A stretch of DNA of 64,000 nucleotides from Veillonellaceae bacterium. Its GTDB lineage: Bacteria; Bacillota; Negativicutes; Veillonellales; Negativicoccaceae. Position numbers and translations under genes: made by a program. Within the stretch, counting starts at the first letter, position 1, and every line of letters starts with the position of its first letter. Location: assembly GCA_022771805.1 (NCBI GenBank), contig JALELM010000008.1:62001-126000 (forward strand), written 5' to 3'. The notes beneath the pieces are model-generated. The model did no database searches. It worked only from the letters and a program-made list of their open reading frames with translations, and was not told the DNA's origin. Shown here one piece after another: positions 45,184-54,645 of the stretch.

Positions 45184-46340
45184 GGGTCGGCCTGGTCTTG
45201 GCGGCCGGCAGGGGTACGCGTGTCGGCGCCGCACGGAATAAAATGCTGCTGCCGGTAGCGGGGCGAACATTGCTGGAACATACACTGGACCGAGTAGTCC
45301 GGGCGGATTGCCTGGACTACTTGCTTGTTGCGGCCGCTCCGGAGGAATATGAGATCGTGGCGGAGTTGGTCGAACAATTGCCGACCGAGATGCCGCGTGC
45401 GGTCTGTCGCGGCGGGGCGACCCGGCAGGAATCCGTGCAGGCGGCGTTGGCGGCGTTGCCGGCGGAGACGACGGCGGTCTGTATCCACGACGGCGCCCGG
45501 CCGTACATCGACCCGGCAGAAATCGAGCGGGTGATGGCGGCACTGGCGACGCACGAGGGAGCGTTGCTGGCGCGGCCGGCGACGGATACGGTGAAAATCC
45601 GCGCGACGGATGACAGTCTGTATACCCAACCGCGAGAGACGGTATGGCTGGCGGAAACACCGCAGGCCTTCCGGCTTGAAACTTTGCGTGAAATGTATGC
45701 CGTACCGACACAAGTGCAGGCGGCGGCAACGGACGACAGCTCACTTCTGGAGCGGCTCGGCCGGGTGCCGGCGCTCATTGTCGCCGAAAAGCCGAACGGG
45801 AAAATCACGACTCGCGAGGATTGGCAACGCTTTGCCGCTTATGTGGCGGGGGAAGGCGTTCTGCGCGTCGGCAACGGCTATGATGTACACCGCACCTGTG
45901 CGGGGCGGCCGTTGATTATCGGCGGCGTGTCGATTCCGGCGGACTTCGGACTGGACGGCCATTCGGATGCGGATGTATTGACGCATGCCGTGATGGATGC
46001 GCTGCTGGCGGCGGCCGGTTTGCGCGATATCGGCTACTATTTTCCGAATACGGACGAACGCTTTCGGGATGCCGACAGCCTGCTGCTGCTGGTCGAAGTG
46101 CGACGCCTCCTGACGGCTCGGAACGTACTGATCGGCAATGTCAGCGCGGCCTTGATCGCCGAGCGGCCGAAGCTGGCACCGTATATTGAAACGATGCGGG
46201 AAAATCTGGCGCGCGTATTGCGCGTGGAGCCGGCACGGGTTGCGATTCAGGTAACGACAAATGAAGGTTTGGACGATTTGGGGGCGGGGAAAGGTATTGC
46301 CGCAACGGCAACCGCCTGTGTAATCGAGAGGATGGTATAA
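45180..46340 (+). CDS. ispDF: Bifunctional IspD/IspF (MEP cytidylyltransferase - MECDP synthase)
   Basis: A 386-residue fusion of two MEP-pathway enzymes. Residues ~1-215 are IspD, which couples MEP to CTP ([49 protein letters not shown]). Residues ~228-386 are IspF, which cyclises the CDP product ([50 protein letters not shown]-like end). In most Firmicutes they are separate adjacent genes; here a single frame runs through without a stop. IspE, the intervening step, is not in the window. The start overlaps the PIN/TRAM stop (ATGA). Confidence 0.95.
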   Translation: MRVGLVLAAGRGTRVGAARNKMLLPVAGRTLLEHTLDRVVRADCLDYLLVAAAPEEYEIVAELVEQLPTEMPRAVCRGGATRQESVQAALAALPAETTAVCIHDGARPYIDPAEIERVMAALATHEGALLARPATDTVKIRATDDSLYTQPRETVWLAETPQAFRLETLREMYAVPTQVQAAATDDSSLLERLGRVPALIVAEKPNGKITTREDWQRFAAYVAGEGVLRVGNGYDVHRTCAGRPLIIGGVSIPADFGLDGHSDADVLTHAVMDALLAAAGLRDIGYYFPNTDERFRDADSLLLLVEVRRLLTARNVLIGNVSAALIAERPKLAPYIETMRENLARVLRVEPARVAIQVTTNEGLDDLGAGKGIAATATACVIERMV

Positions 46341-47792
46341 ATGGAAAATAATAACGTGCGAGTGCGGTTTGCGCCGAGTCCTACCGGCCCTTTTCATATC
46401 GGCGGAGCCCGGTCGGCATTGTTTAACTGGCTGTTGGCAAAACATTCCCAAGGGACTTTTATTTTACGTATTGAAGATACGGACACGGCTCGATCCACTC
46501 GCGAGTCGGAAGAGAATATCAAAGCCGCTTTGCAATGGCTGGGCATGAATTGGGATGAAGGCGTCGATGTCGGCGGCAGCGATGCGCCGTACCGGCAGAG
46601 CGAACGTCTGGATATTTACCGGCAGTACACGGAAGAACTTTTGGCCAAGGGCGAAGCCTATCGCTGCTATTGCACGGAGGAAGAGCTGAACGCTTCGCGT
46701 GAAGAACAACTCGCCGCCGGCAAGACGCCGATCTACAACGGCCGTTGCCGCCATCTGACACGGGAGCAGGAAGAAGCCTTCCTGGCGGAGGGGCGCAAGC
46801 CGACCATTCGTCTGCGCTGTCCGGAAAACACGGCACTGGCCTTTGATGATATGGTTCGCGGTCATGTCAGTTTCGACTCGAACGGTGTCGGCGACTTCAT
46901 TATTGTCAAGTCCGACGGGATGCCCGTCTACAACTACGGTGTCGTTATCGACGATGCACGTATGGGAGTAACGCATGTCATTCGGGCGGAAGAACATCTT
47001 TCCAATACACCGCGCCAGCTGGTCATCTATCGTGCGCTCGGGTTTGCGGTGCCGAAGTTCGGCCATATTTCCCTCATCCTCGGTAAGGATCATAAGAAGA
47101 TGAGCAAGCGGCACGGCGCGACTTCGGTGGATCAGTATCGGCAAATGGGGTATTTGCCGGAAGCCCTGCTGAACTTCCTCGCCCTGCTCGGCTGGTCGCC
47201 GACCGATGAAGAAGAAATTTTCAGCGTGGAGGAATTGATTCAGCGGTTCAGCATGGATCATGTGTCGAAAAATCCGGCCGTGTTCGATATCGACAAATTG
47301 AATTGGATCAATTTCCACTACATGAAACAGCTTTCCGCGCCGGATCTGGTTGCGGTTACCTTGCCGCACTTGATAGAAGCGGGCTACGTGACCGAGCCGG
47401 TCGATGCGAAACTGCAGGAAAAGCTGGAAGCGATGGTGGAAGTGCTGCGCGACTATCTCTACTTCGGCGCGCAGATCCGGGAACACGCCAAGCCGTTCTT
47501 CGTTCGGCCGGAAGTCGCGGACGAGGAGGCACGGGCGATGCTGGCGGAAGAAACGACGGCGACGGTACTGGCAGCCTTTGCCGCCAAGGTTCGCGAGGCG
47601 GAAGTCGCGGATGCGGTTACGCTGCGAGCGGCAATCAAAGCGGTACAAAAGGAAACGAAGATCAAGGGTAAAAATCTGTATGCCCCGCTACGGATTGCGT
47701 TTACGGGAGTAATGCACGGACCGGATGTGGCTGCGGTGGGCGCCATCCTCGGCAAAGAGGAAATGCTTTGGCGTTTGGAGCACTGTAAATAA
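46341..47792 (+). CDS. gltX: Glutamyl-tRNA synthetase
   Basis: GltX charges tRNA-Glu, and in many Firmicutes also tRNA-Gln for later amidation. The 483-residue class I enzyme has the HIGH-type motif in APSPTGPFHIGGARSALFNWL, the EDTDTARSTRES segment, KSDGMPVYNYGVVIDDARM, and KMSKR in GKDHKKMSKRHG. The C-terminal anticodon domain is typical length. It directly follows ispDF with no gap, a conserved order in this group, and has no T-box. A terminator follows. Confidence 0.97.
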   Translation: MENNNVRVRFAPSPTGPFHIGGARSALFNWLLAKHSQGTFILRIEDTDTARSTRESEENIKAALQWLGMNWDEGVDVGGSDAPYRQSERLDIYRQYTEELLAKGEAYRCYCTEEELNASREEQLAAGKTPIYNGRCRHLTREQEEAFLAEGRKPTIRLRCPENTALAFDDMVRGHVSFDSNGVGDFIIVKSDGMPVYNYGVVIDDARMGVTHVIRAEEHLSNTPRQLVIYRALGFAVPKFGHISLILGKDHKKMSKRHGATSVDQYRQMGYLPEALLNFLALLGWSPTDEEEIFSVEELIQRFSMDHVSKNPAVFDIDKLNWINFHYMKQLSAPDLVAVTLPHLIEAGYVTEPVDAKLQEKLEAMVEVLRDYLYFGAQIREHAKPFFVRPEVADEEARAMLAEETTATVLAAFAAKVREAEVADAVTLRAAIKAVQKETKIKGKNLYAPLRIAFTGVMHGPDVAAVGAILGKEEMLWRLEHCK

Positions 47793-47810
47793 AGCAATCA
47801 AGGCGAGGAG

Positions 47811-47838
47811 AAGGACCGAATTGTAAAGGTCCTTTTTT
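47811..47838 (+). terminator. Rho-independent terminator after gltX
   Basis: AAGGACC (47811-47817) pairs with GGTCCTT (47828-47834) around a 10-base loop, then T residues. Confidence 0.85.
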
Positions 47839-47852
47839 ATTTCAGAAAGGTA

Positions 47853-47881
47853 TTGACTATTTATGCATAAATGTGTATAAT
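47853..47881 (+). promoter_or_regulatory. Promoter of the first amino-acid-binding lipoprotein with palindromic operator
   Basis: TTGACT (47853-47858), 17-base spacer, TATAAT (47876-47881). The spacer holds a perfect 14-bp palindrome ATTTATG-CATAAAT (47859-47872), a likely repressor site. Confidence 0.8.
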
Positions 47882-47908
47882 CATGAAAAACATAAAGGAG
47901 TGATTGAG

Positions 47909-48697
47909 ATGAAAAAGAAAGGATTGGTATTGGCGGGTATTCTCTGTGCCGGGTTGTTGGTATTGGCCGGTTGCGGTGACGAAGGGAAAAAAGAGGGGAC
48001 TGCGGCAAATGTTTGGCGCGTCGGCACGAATGCGACCTTCGTTCCGTTCGAGTTTGCCAATGAGAAGCAGGAATTGAGCGGGTTTGATATCGAATTGGTG
48101 CAGGAACTGGCGAAGAAAGCGGGCGCGACGGTCGAATTCAAAAATGTCGCCTTTGACGGCTTGATTCCGGCTCTCGCGTCCAAGCAAATCGATCTTGCCG
48201 CATCGGGGATGACTATTACTCCCGCGCGGGCGGAAAAAATTGATTTCTCGTTGCCGTATTACGAAGCGGGGCTTTCCATTTTGGTGAAGGATGACAGCGC
48301 GATCACTTCTGTCGACGAATTGGCCGGTAAAATGATTGCCGTTCAGCTGGGGACGACGGGAGCGGATCGCGCGGCGGAAATCCCGGGCGCACAACTGCGG
48401 ACTTTTGATCACAACTCCGAGGCGTTGCTGGAAATGAAAAAAGGCGGCGTGGATGCCGTGCTTTCCGATACGGCGGTATTGCAGTATTATGCCGGTACCA
48501 CGGCGGATGCACATGTTAAGGTAATTCCGATCCAAAGCGATGAGCCGAAATATTTCGGTCTGGCGATGGCTAAAGGGAATACCGCGTTGAAAGAAAAAGT
48601 CGACAATGCGTTGCGCGAGATGAAAAAAGACGGCTCGCTGGATGCATTGCACATGAAGTATTTCAATACGCCCTCCGCCGAGTTGCCCGATAAGTAA
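47909..48697 (+). CDS. Polar amino-acid ABC transporter substrate-binding lipoprotein (1)
   Basis: A 262-residue lipoprotein: signal peptide with lipobox LAGC (Cys near residue 22), then a type II periplasmic-binding fold (SBP_bac_3) with VGTNATFVPFEF, GFDIELVQELAKKAGA, DLAASGMTITPARAEKIDFSLPYYEAG and the C-terminal lobe. The ligand-contact pattern is that of polar amino-acid binders (Arg, Gln, His, Cys); the exact amino acid is not determinable here. AAGGAGTG is upstream of ATG 47909. It is related to the next gene, and both probably feed the permease/ATPase at 49676-51047. Confidence 0.92.
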   Translation: MKKKGLVLAGILCAGLLVLAGCGDEGKKEGTAANVWRVGTNATFVPFEFANEKQELSGFDIELVQELAKKAGATVEFKNVAFDGLIPALASKQIDLAASGMTITPARAEKIDFSLPYYEAGLSILVKDDSAITSVDELAGKMIAVQLGTTGADRAAEIPGAQLRTFDHNSEALLEMKKGGVDAVLSDTAVLQYYAGTTADAHVKVIPIQSDEPKYFGLAMAKGNTALKEKVDNALREMKKDGSLDALHMKYFNTPSAELPDK

Positions 48698-48704
48698 ATA
48701 GGGC

Positions 48705-48733
48705 TTGCAAGTTACGGATAATCTTCGTACAAT
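48705..48733 (+). promoter_or_regulatory. Promoter of the second amino-acid-binding lipoprotein
   Basis: TTGCAA (48705-48710), 17-base spacer, TACAAT (48728-48733). Confidence 0.7.
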
Positions 48734-48764
48734 ACAAGTAACTATAACGGAGGAGGAAGAAACT

Positions 48765-49541
48765 ATGTTACGTAAGTGGTGGGTTGTGACGGCCATGGCG
48801 GTGTGCTGCCTGGCATTATTGATTACCGGTTGCGGCAGCGATCAGCCGAAAGCGGGCGAAGCGGCCAAGACGATTCGCGTGGGTGCGGAAACGACGTTCC
48901 CGCCGTTTGAGTTTGCCGACGAAAAAGGCGATTATGCGGGCTTCGACTTGGATCTGATCCATGCCGTCGCGAAAGAAATCGGTGCGGAAGTCGAATTCAA
49001 AAGCATGGGCTTTGACGCGTTGATTCCGGCGCTGAACAGCAAGCAGATCGATGTCATCATTTCCGCGATGTCGATCACGGATGAACGCAAGCAGGCGGTT
49101 CTCTTCAGCGATCCGTACTACAAATCCGGCGTGGCCATCGTAGTACGAAAAGACGAAACCGGTATTCAGGGCAAGGACGATTTGGAAGGCAAGACGATTG
49201 CCTGCCAGATCGGCAACACGGGTTCGATGAGTGCGGCGGAAATTCCCGGTGCCAAGGTAATCAACTTCGACGGTGCGAACCAGGCGTTCCTGCAGTTGAA
49301 GAACGGCGGCGCGGATGCGGTCATGATCGATTTGCCGGTGGCGCAGGACTACATGAAAAAAGATGCGGATCAGAGCTTCATGGTAGTCGGCGACGTATTG
49401 GAAGCGGAATACTACGGTATTGCGGTGAACAAGGACAACAAAGAGCTGATGGATAAAATCAATGCGGCTTTGAAGAAGCTCCAAGAGAATGGCGAATACG
49501 ACAAGATCTACCAAAAGTGGTTCGGAGATACCAAGCAGTAA
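48765..49541 (+). CDS. Polar amino-acid ABC transporter substrate-binding lipoprotein (2)
   Basis: A 258-residue paralogue of the preceding binding protein with lipobox ITGC, VGAETTFPPFEF, GFDLDLIHAVAKEIGAEVEF, DVIISAMSITDERKQAVLFSDPYYKSG and the GKDDLEGKTIACQIGNTGS hinge region. It has its own promoter and a terminator after it, so it can be made independently of the permease. GGAGGAGG is upstream of ATG 48765; a longer frame from 48705 begins within the -35 box and was rejected. Two binding proteins for one transporter suggest two ligands or affinities. Confidence 0.92.
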   Translation: MLRKWWVVTAMAVCCLALLITGCGSDQPKAGEAAKTIRVGAETTFPPFEFADEKGDYAGFDLDLIHAVAKEIGAEVEFKSMGFDALIPALNSKQIDVIISAMSITDERKQAVLFSDPYYKSGVAIVVRKDETGIQGKDDLEGKTIACQIGNTGSMSAAEIPGAKVINFDGANQAFLQLKNGGADAVMIDLPVAQDYMKKDADQSFMVVGDVLEAEYYGIAVNKDNKELMDKINAALKKLQENGEYDKIYQKWFGDTKQ

Positions 49542-49545
49542 ACCG

Positions 49546-49573
49546 AAAAGACGAGCACTTGCTCGTCTTTTTT
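49546..49573 (+). terminator. Rho-independent terminator after the second binding protein
   Basis: AAAAGACGAGC (49546-49556) pairs with GCTCGTCTTTT (49561-49571) around ACTT, ending in T residues. Confidence 0.9.
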
Positions 49574-49602
49574 CGCGGCCGCCGAACAACGCATAATATC
49601 TC

Positions 49603-49631
49603 TTGACAATGCATAAAAATACAAATATAAT
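49603..49631 (+). promoter_or_regulatory. Perfect consensus promoter of the permease-ATPase pair
   Basis: TTGACA (49603-49608), 17-base spacer, TATAAT (49626-49631). The spacer begins ATGCATAAA, the same 9-mer found in the spacer palindrome of the 47853 promoter. Confidence 0.9.
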
Positions 49632-49675
49632 ACTATCTATACGTTAGGGGAATAAGGAGGAAACCGGGTGATATT

Positions 49676-50341
49676 ATGAGTTTTAATTTCCAGCTGATTA
49701 TTGATTCGTTGCCGCTGTTATTGGCGGGGGCGCTGGTAACTATCGAGATCACGGCCATGGCGGTCGGGATCGGGTTCTTTATCGGGCTCTGTGTCGGGGT
49801 GGCGCGCCTGTCGCAAATAAAAATATTGAAATACTTGGCCATCGTCTATGCGGATACGATTCGCGGCACGCCGCTGTTGGTGCAAATCTTTCTGATCTAT
49901 TTCGCATTGCCTCTGTTGATTCACCGGCAAATCAATCCGTTTGCCGCGGCGGTCATCGCCTGCAGTATCAACAGCGGTGCCTATGTATCGGAAATTTTTC
50001 GCGCGGGGATTCAGGCCATCGACAAAGGCCAGATGGAAGCGGCACGTTCGCTCGGTCTGACCTGGTGGCAAAGCATGAAAATAATTATCCTGCCGCAGGC
50101 GTTCAGTAAGATCTTGCCGCCGCTCGGCAATGAATTTATCGCCATGCTGAAAGACACTTCGCTAGTTTCGGTCATCGGCTTTGAAGAGTTGACCCGCCGC
50201 GGCCAGCTGATCATTGCCAAGACATACGGCTCGTTTGAAATTTGGAGCACGGTTGCGATTCTCTACCTGATTATGACGGTAAGCATTACACAACTGGTCG
50301 CATTTTTGGAAAGGAGACATCAGGTACATGATAAGCGTTAA
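49676..50341 (+). CDS. Amino-acid ABC transporter permease
   Basis: A 221-residue HisM/GlnP-type permease with about five membrane segments and the EAA loop [22 protein letters not shown] that contacts the ATPase. The start segment [23 protein letters not shown] is typical. AAGGAGG (49654-49660) is 15 bases upstream of the ATG, long for direct initiation; between them is a three-codon frame GTG-ATA-TTA-TGA (49668-49679) whose stop overlaps this ATG. It overlaps the ATPase gene by 14 bases. Confidence 0.93.
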   Translation: MSFNFQLIIDSLPLLLAGALVTIEITAMAVGIGFFIGLCVGVARLSQIKILKYLAIVYADTIRGTPLLVQIFLIYFALPLLIHRQINPFAAAVIACSINSGAYVSEIFRAGIQAIDKGQMEAARSLGLTWWQSMKIIILPQAFSKILPPLGNEFIAMLKDTSLVSVIGFEELTRRGQLIIAKTYGSFEIWSTVAILYLIMTVSITQLVAFLERRHQVHDKR

Positions 50342-51047
50342 GCATTTATATAAAAGTTTCGGTCACCTGGATGTCTTGAAAGATATCAATTTGGAAGTGG
50401 CGGAAAAAGAAGTCGTCGTCATCATCGGACCGTCCGGCTCCGGCAAGAGCACCGTCCTGCGGTGCATTAACTACCTGGAAGTACCGACCAGCGGCCAAAT
50501 TATTGTCAATGGTCTGGATTTGAGCAACAGCAAGAATTTGAACGAAGCCCGCAAGGAAGTGGGCATGGTATTCCAACGCTTCAACCTGTTTCCGCATAAG
50601 ACGGTACTGGAAAATATTACCCTGGCACCGTTGAATGTGAGAAAAATCGGCTTGGAAGAAGCGAATGCAACCGCCCGGTCGCTGTTGCAGAAAGTCGGCC
50701 TGGCGGACAAAGAAAATGCATATCCGGAGCAGCTCTCCGGCGGCCAGCAGCAGCGTGTCGCGATTGCCCGGGCGCTGGCCATGAAACCGAAGGCATTGCT
50801 GTTTGACGAGCCGACGTCGGCGCTGGATCCGGAAATGGTTCGCGAGGTGCTGGATGTCATGAAAAAACTCGCAATGGAAGGCATGACCATGATCGTCGTA
50901 ACGCACGAAATGGGGTTTGCCAGAGAAGTCGGCGACCGGGTCATCTTCATGGACGAAGGGATGCTGGTGGAAGAGGGAACACCGGAACAAATATTTACCG
51001 CGCCGCAAGAACCGCGTACACAGTCGTTTTTGTCGAAAATTCTTTAA
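50328..51047 (+). CDS. Amino-acid ABC transporter ATP-binding protein
   Basis: A 239-residue GlnQ/ArtP-type ATPase that powers import through the preceding permease. It has Walker [10 protein letters not shown] near residue 35, the Q-loop, signature [15 protein letters not shown], Walker [14 protein letters not shown] and the H-loop [12 protein letters not shown]. The length and motif set are typical for polar amino-acid importers. No terminator follows in the 50 bases before the cold-shock promoter. Confidence 0.95.
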   Translation: MISVKHLYKSFGHLDVLKDINLEVAEKEVVVIIGPSGSGKSTVLRCINYLEVPTSGQIIVNGLDLSNSKNLNEARKEVGMVFQRFNLFPHKTVLENITLAPLNVRKIGLEEANATARSLLQKVGLADKENAYPEQLSGGQQQRVAIARALAMKPKALLFDEPTSALDPEMVREVLDVMKKLAMEGMTMIVVTHEMGFAREVGDRVIFMDEGMLVEEGTPEQIFTAPQEPRTQSFLSKIL

Positions 51048-51097
51048 TGGCATCTTGTGTATGTTTTTTGATTCGAAAAATAAATATTAAAGTTTGA

Positions 51098-51126
51098 TTG
51101 ACAGACCCCACCCGGTGTGCTAAGAT
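51098..51126 (+). promoter_or_regulatory. Promoter of the cold-shock gene
   Basis: TTGACA (51098-51103), 17-base spacer, TAAGAT (51121-51126). The leader of about 46 bases has a small CCGCA/TGCGG hairpin. Confidence 0.8.
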
Positions 51127-51178
51127 AAGCGAAGTAACCGCATGTGCGGCAGTTTGTTTAGTGTCAGGAGGAATTGAC

Positions 51179-51376
51179 ATGCAAGGTAAAGTAAAATGGT
51201 TCAGTGGTGAAAAAGGTTACGGTTTCATCGAACGCGAAGACGGCGGCGACGTATTTGTACACTTCTCCGCAATTCAGGAAGACGGTTACAAAAACCTCTC
51301 CGAAGGTCAGGAAGTCGAGTTCGAAATCGTTGACGGCCCGCGCGGACCGCAAGCAGCGAACGTATATAAGAAATAA
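51179..51376 (+). CDS. Cold-shock protein (CspA family)
   Basis: A 65-residue single-stranded nucleic-acid-binding protein with a five-strand OB fold. RNP1 is KGYGFIE and RNP2 is VFVHF, both complete with the stacking aromatic residues. Such proteins act as RNA chaperones in cold shock and in normal growth. AGGAGG lies eight bases upstream of the ATG. The leader is short compared with E. coli cspA, so the temperature-sensing leader of that gene is not present here. It is monocistronic: promoter and terminator on either side. Confidence 0.97.
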   Translation: MQGKVKWFSGEKGYGFIEREDGGDVFVHFSAIQEDGYKNLSEGQEVEFEIVDGPRGPQAANVYKK

Positions 51377-51396
51377 TATTTTCGATTATACAAGCC

Positions 51397-51424
51397 AAGG
51401 CACATTTCCGAATGTGCCTTTTTA
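51397..51424 (+). terminator. Rho-independent terminator after the cold-shock gene
   Basis: AAGGCACATT (51397-51406) pairs with AATGTGCCTT (51411-51420) around TCCG, followed by T residues. Confidence 0.9.
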
Positions 51425-51512
51425 CTTGCCATAAAAGAATAAAGGGATTTCTCCGCCTGCGGAGAAGATATATACAGCCGCAAACGGACGGCAGGAAGAG
51501 AGGTCGATGATT

Positions 51513-52055
51513 ATGGCAATCAGTGTACGCGGAAAAAATATTGAAGTGACGACGGCATTACAAAATGCGGTGGAACGGCATGAAGGAAAAGTGCAACGGT
51601 ATTTTGACAAACCGATCCGGATTCAGGTGCTCCTCTCCGTTGTGAAGGAATCGCAGACGGCGGAGGCCACGGTACATGTCGACGGTGTTATCATTCGTGC
51701 GGTGGAACGCTCGGAGGATATGTACAGATCCATTGACAATGTATTTGACAAAGTGGAACGCCAGATTCACAAATATAAAACACGCTTGGCACGTCGTTTC
51801 AAAGGGAACGAACGCTTGGTCGACTCGTTGCAGGCGACACAGGCTCAGGTGCAGCAGGAAGAAGCCCGGGACGAATTCGAAGTGGTTCGCCACAAAACGT
51901 TCGGAATGAAGCCGATGACTGTGGACGAGGCCATTTTGCAAATGAATCTTCTGAATCACGATTTCTTCATCTTCCTCAATGCGGCAACGGATGAAGTGTC
52001 GGTCATCTATCGCCGGGAAGATGAAAAATACGGCCTGATCGAAGCGAAAAAGTAA
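51513..52055 (+). CDS. hpf: Ribosome hibernation-promoting factor, long form
   Basis: Long HPF dimerises 70S ribosomes into inactive 100S particles in slow growth. The 180-residue protein has the N-terminal RaiA/YfiA fold (about 1-105: VRGKNIEVTTALQNAVERHEGK, SIDNVFDKVERQIHKYKTRL) and the C-terminal dimerisation domain (about 125-180: VVRHKTFGMKPMTVDEAILQMNLLNHDFFIFLNAATDEVSVIYRREDEKYGLIEA). I use ATG 51513 because GAGAGG is nine bases away; ATG 51507 is three bases away. The hpf-secA-prfB order is common in Firmicutes. Confidence 0.96.
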   Translation: MAISVRGKNIEVTTALQNAVERHEGKVQRYFDKPIRIQVLLSVVKESQTAEATVHVDGVIIRAVERSEDMYRSIDNVFDKVERQIHKYKTRLARRFKGNERLVDSLQATQAQVQQEEARDEFEVVRHKTFGMKPMTVDEAILQMNLLNHDFFIFLNAATDEVSVIYRREDEKYGLIEAKK

Positions 52056-52073
52056 GGCGCGCGGGCGCAAATG

Positions 52074-52101
52074 AAAGGAAGGGGAACCCCCTTCCTTTTT
52101 T
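52074..52101 (+). terminator. Rho-independent terminator after hpf, overlapping the secA -35 box
   Basis: AAAGGAAGGGG (52074-52084) pairs with CCCCTTCCTTT (52088-52098) around AAC, followed by T residues that lead into TTGACT of the secA promoter. Confidence 0.9.
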
Positions 52102-52128
52102 GACTACGGAAACTACATCTGTTACAAT
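52100..52128 (+). promoter_or_regulatory. secA promoter
   Basis: TTGACT (52100-52105), 17-base spacer, TACAAT (52123-52128); start near 52135. Confidence 0.8.
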
Positions 52129-52179
52129 GAATTAGATGTGGCGGAAGGTCGCATAATTATCAGGCGAGGAGAGGATTTT

Positions 52180-54633
52180 GTGCTCGGATTTTTAGAAAAA
52201 ATCTTTGGCAGTTCGCAAGACGGCGAATTGAAAAAGATGGGCAAAATAGTAAACGAAATTAACGGTTACGAAGAGTCGCTGCAGAATATGAGCGATGCTT
52301 CGCTGGCCGCCAAAACGGCGGAATTCAAACGCCGTCTCCGTGACGGAGAAACTTTGGACGATATTCTGCCGGAAGCCTTTGCGGTAGTGCGGGAAGCATC
52401 GCGCCGCGTGCTCGGCATGCGTCATTTCGATGTGCAGATGTTGGGCGGTATCGTTCTGCATCGCGGCAATATCGCCGAAATGAAAACGGGGGAAGGGAAG
52501 ACCCTGGTGGCGACGCTGCCGGTCTATTTGAATGCGTTGACCGGCAAGGGCGTGCATGTCATTACCGTCAACGATTATCTGGCTCGCCGCGACAGCGAGT
52601 GGATGGGTAAACTGTATGCATTCCTCGGGCTTTCCGTCGGCCTGATCGTTCACGATTTGGATTTCGGCCAGCGCAAGCAGGCGTATGCCGCCGATATTAC
52701 CTACGGTACCAATAACGAATTCGGCTTCGACTACCTGCGCGACAACATGGTGGCGCATGTCGAGCAGATGGTGCAACGGGACTTGAATTACTGTATTGTC
52801 GACGAAGTGGACAGTATCCTCATCGATGAAGCGCGCACGCCGTTGATTATCTCCGGCCCGGGCGAACGCTCGACGGACAATTACTACATTATGGCGAAAA
52901 TCGTGCCGCAGCTGGTGCGCGATGAAGATTATACCGTGGACGAAAAAGCGCGAACCATTGCCCCGACGGAGCAGGGGATCGCCAAAGTCGAAGAGATGCT
53001 GCATGTCGAAAACCTGTACGATTCGGAAAACCTGGAACTGAATCACTTGTTGGTGCAGGCATTGCGGGCGCATGCCATGATGGAACGCGACAAGGATTAT
53101 GTCGTCAAAGACGGCGAAGTCGTCATCGTCGACGAGTTCACCGGCAGGCTCATGTTCGGCCGCCGCTATTCGGACGGTTTGCATCAGGCGATCGAAGCGA
53201 AAGAAGGCCTGAAAGTGGAACGCGAAAGCCAGACGTTGGCGGCGATTACCTTTCAGAACTACTTCCGCATGTACAAAAAGCTGGCCGGGATGACCGGTAC
53301 GGCAAAGACGGAAGAGCAGGAATTTATCAAGATTTACGGTCTGGAAGTATATGTCATTCCGCCGAACAAGCCCGTGCGGCGTGATGATATGTCCGATGTC
53401 ATCTACAAGACGAAACAGGCCAAGTATAATGCGGTCGTTGCGGAGATCGAGCAGCGGCACGCCACCGGGCAGCCGTTGCTGGTCGGGACGACTTCCATCG
53501 CGCAGTCGGAAGAGCTCAGTCGGATGCTCGACAAGCGGCATATTCCGCACAATGTACTGAACGCCAAATTCCATGAACAGGAAGCGGAGATCGTCGCACA
53601 GGCCGGACAGCGCGGCCAGGTTACGATTGCGACGAACATGGCGGGGCGCGGTACGGACATCGTCCTCGGCGAAGGTGTGCCGGAGCTGGGCGGTCTGCAT
53701 ATTATCGGTACGGAACGGCACGAAAGCCGCCGGATCGACAATCAGTTGCGCGGTCGTGCCGGACGGCAGGGAGACCCGGGATCGACACAGTTTTTCCTGT
53801 CGCTCGAAGACGATCTGATGCGTATTTTCGGCTCGGACAACATTGCCAAAGTCATGGACAAGTTGGGAATGGAAGATCACGAAGAAATCAAGAGCGGGGT
53901 CGTCACCAAGTCGATCGCTTCGGCGCAGAAAAAAGTGGAAAACCGCAACTTCAATATTCGTAAATATATTCTTGAATACGATGATGTCATGAATCAGCAG
54001 CGCGAGGTCATGTATGATCAGCGCCGCCGGATTTTGCTCGGTCAGGATCTGAAAGAGCAAATCGTCGCCATGACGGACAGGATCATCGAAGAGGCGATGA
54101 ATCGTTTTGCCGATGAAAAACTGTATCCGGAAGAATGGGACTACCCGGGGCTGTTGAAGCATTTGGAAAACTATTTCCTGGCGCCCGGCCAGATCACGTC
54201 GGCACAAATCGAATCGCTGAATCGCTCGGAAGTACAGGATCTGCTGTTGGAAACGGCACATCGCATGTACGAAGAACGCGAAAAGCAAATCGGCTCGGAA
54301 AATATGCGCGAGCTGGAAAAGGCGATCTTACTGAAGGTCGTCGATGCGAAATGGATGGATCATCTCGATGCGATGGATATGCTCAAGGAAGGGATCGGCC
54401 TGCGTTCGTACGGCCAGAAAAACCCGTTGGTCGAGTACAAATTCGAAGCCTATGAAATGTTCCAAGAGATGATGCAGTCCATTCAGGACATGGTCGTTAT
54501 GTACCTCTACCATATCCAAATCCAATTCGCGGAGATGCGCGGCGCGGAAGAGGGGACGGGAGATCATCTGGAGCATGCTACGGCGCGTCACGGTGACGAA
54601 GTATCCGCAGCAGATCCGGAAGCGGAAAAATAA
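52180..54633 (+). CDS. secA: Preprotein translocase ATPase SecA
   Basis: SecA pushes unfolded preproteins through SecYEG. The 817-residue protein has the DEAD-type motor: MKTGEGKT Walker A near residue 102, [19 protein letters not shown], the preprotein cross-linking domain, NBD2 with [10 protein letters not shown] and [12 protein letters not shown], and the helical scaffold/wing domains. The C-terminus ends shortly after the scaffold in an acidic tail with no CxCxSG zinc motif, so the SecB/phospholipid-binding SEC-C element is missing. The start is GTG 52180 (LGFLEKIFG is the family start), with GAGGAGAGG upstream; an earlier in-frame GTG at 52138 lies at the transcription start. Confidence 0.97.
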   Translation: MLGFLEKIFGSSQDGELKKMGKIVNEINGYEESLQNMSDASLAAKTAEFKRRLRDGETLDDILPEAFAVVREASRRVLGMRHFDVQMLGGIVLHRGNIAEMKTGEGKTLVATLPVYLNALTGKGVHVITVNDYLARRDSEWMGKLYAFLGLSVGLIVHDLDFGQRKQAYAADITYGTNNEFGFDYLRDNMVAHVEQMVQRDLNYCIVDEVDSILIDEARTPLIISGPGERSTDNYYIMAKIVPQLVRDEDYTVDEKARTIAPTEQGIAKVEEMLHVENLYDSENLELNHLLVQALRAHAMMERDKDYVVKDGEVVIVDEFTGRLMFGRRYSDGLHQAIEAKEGLKVERESQTLAAITFQNYFRMYKKLAGMTGTAKTEEQEFIKIYGLEVYVIPPNKPVRRDDMSDVIYKTKQAKYNAVVAEIEQRHATGQPLLVGTTSIAQSEELSRMLDKRHIPHNVLNAKFHEQEAEIVAQAGQRGQVTIATNMAGRGTDIVLGEGVPELGGLHIIGTERHESRRIDNQLRGRAGRQGDPGSTQFFLSLEDDLMRIFGSDNIAKVMDKLGMEDHEEIKSGVVTKSIASAQKKVENRNFNIRKYILEYDDVMNQQREVMYDQRRRILLGQDLKEQIVAMTDRIIEEAMNRFADEKLYPEEWDYPGLLKHLENYFLAPGQITSAQIESLNRSEVQDLLLETAHRMYEEREKQIGSENMRELEKAILLKVVDAKWMDHLDAMDMLKEGIGLRSYGQKNPLVEYKFEAYEMFQEMMQSIQDMVVMYLYHIQIQFAEMRGAEEGTGDHLEHATARHGDEVSAADPEAEK

Positions 54634-54645
54634 GGATGTGAGAAC

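Noticed and set aside
52192-54288. Very long open frame on the minus strand opposite secA
   Set aside because: Opposite-strand frame of a GC-rich gene; Arg/His/Phe-rich composition, no ribosome site and the + strand gene is certain. Similar frames opposite clpC, proS, fakA and mutL were rejected for the same reason.
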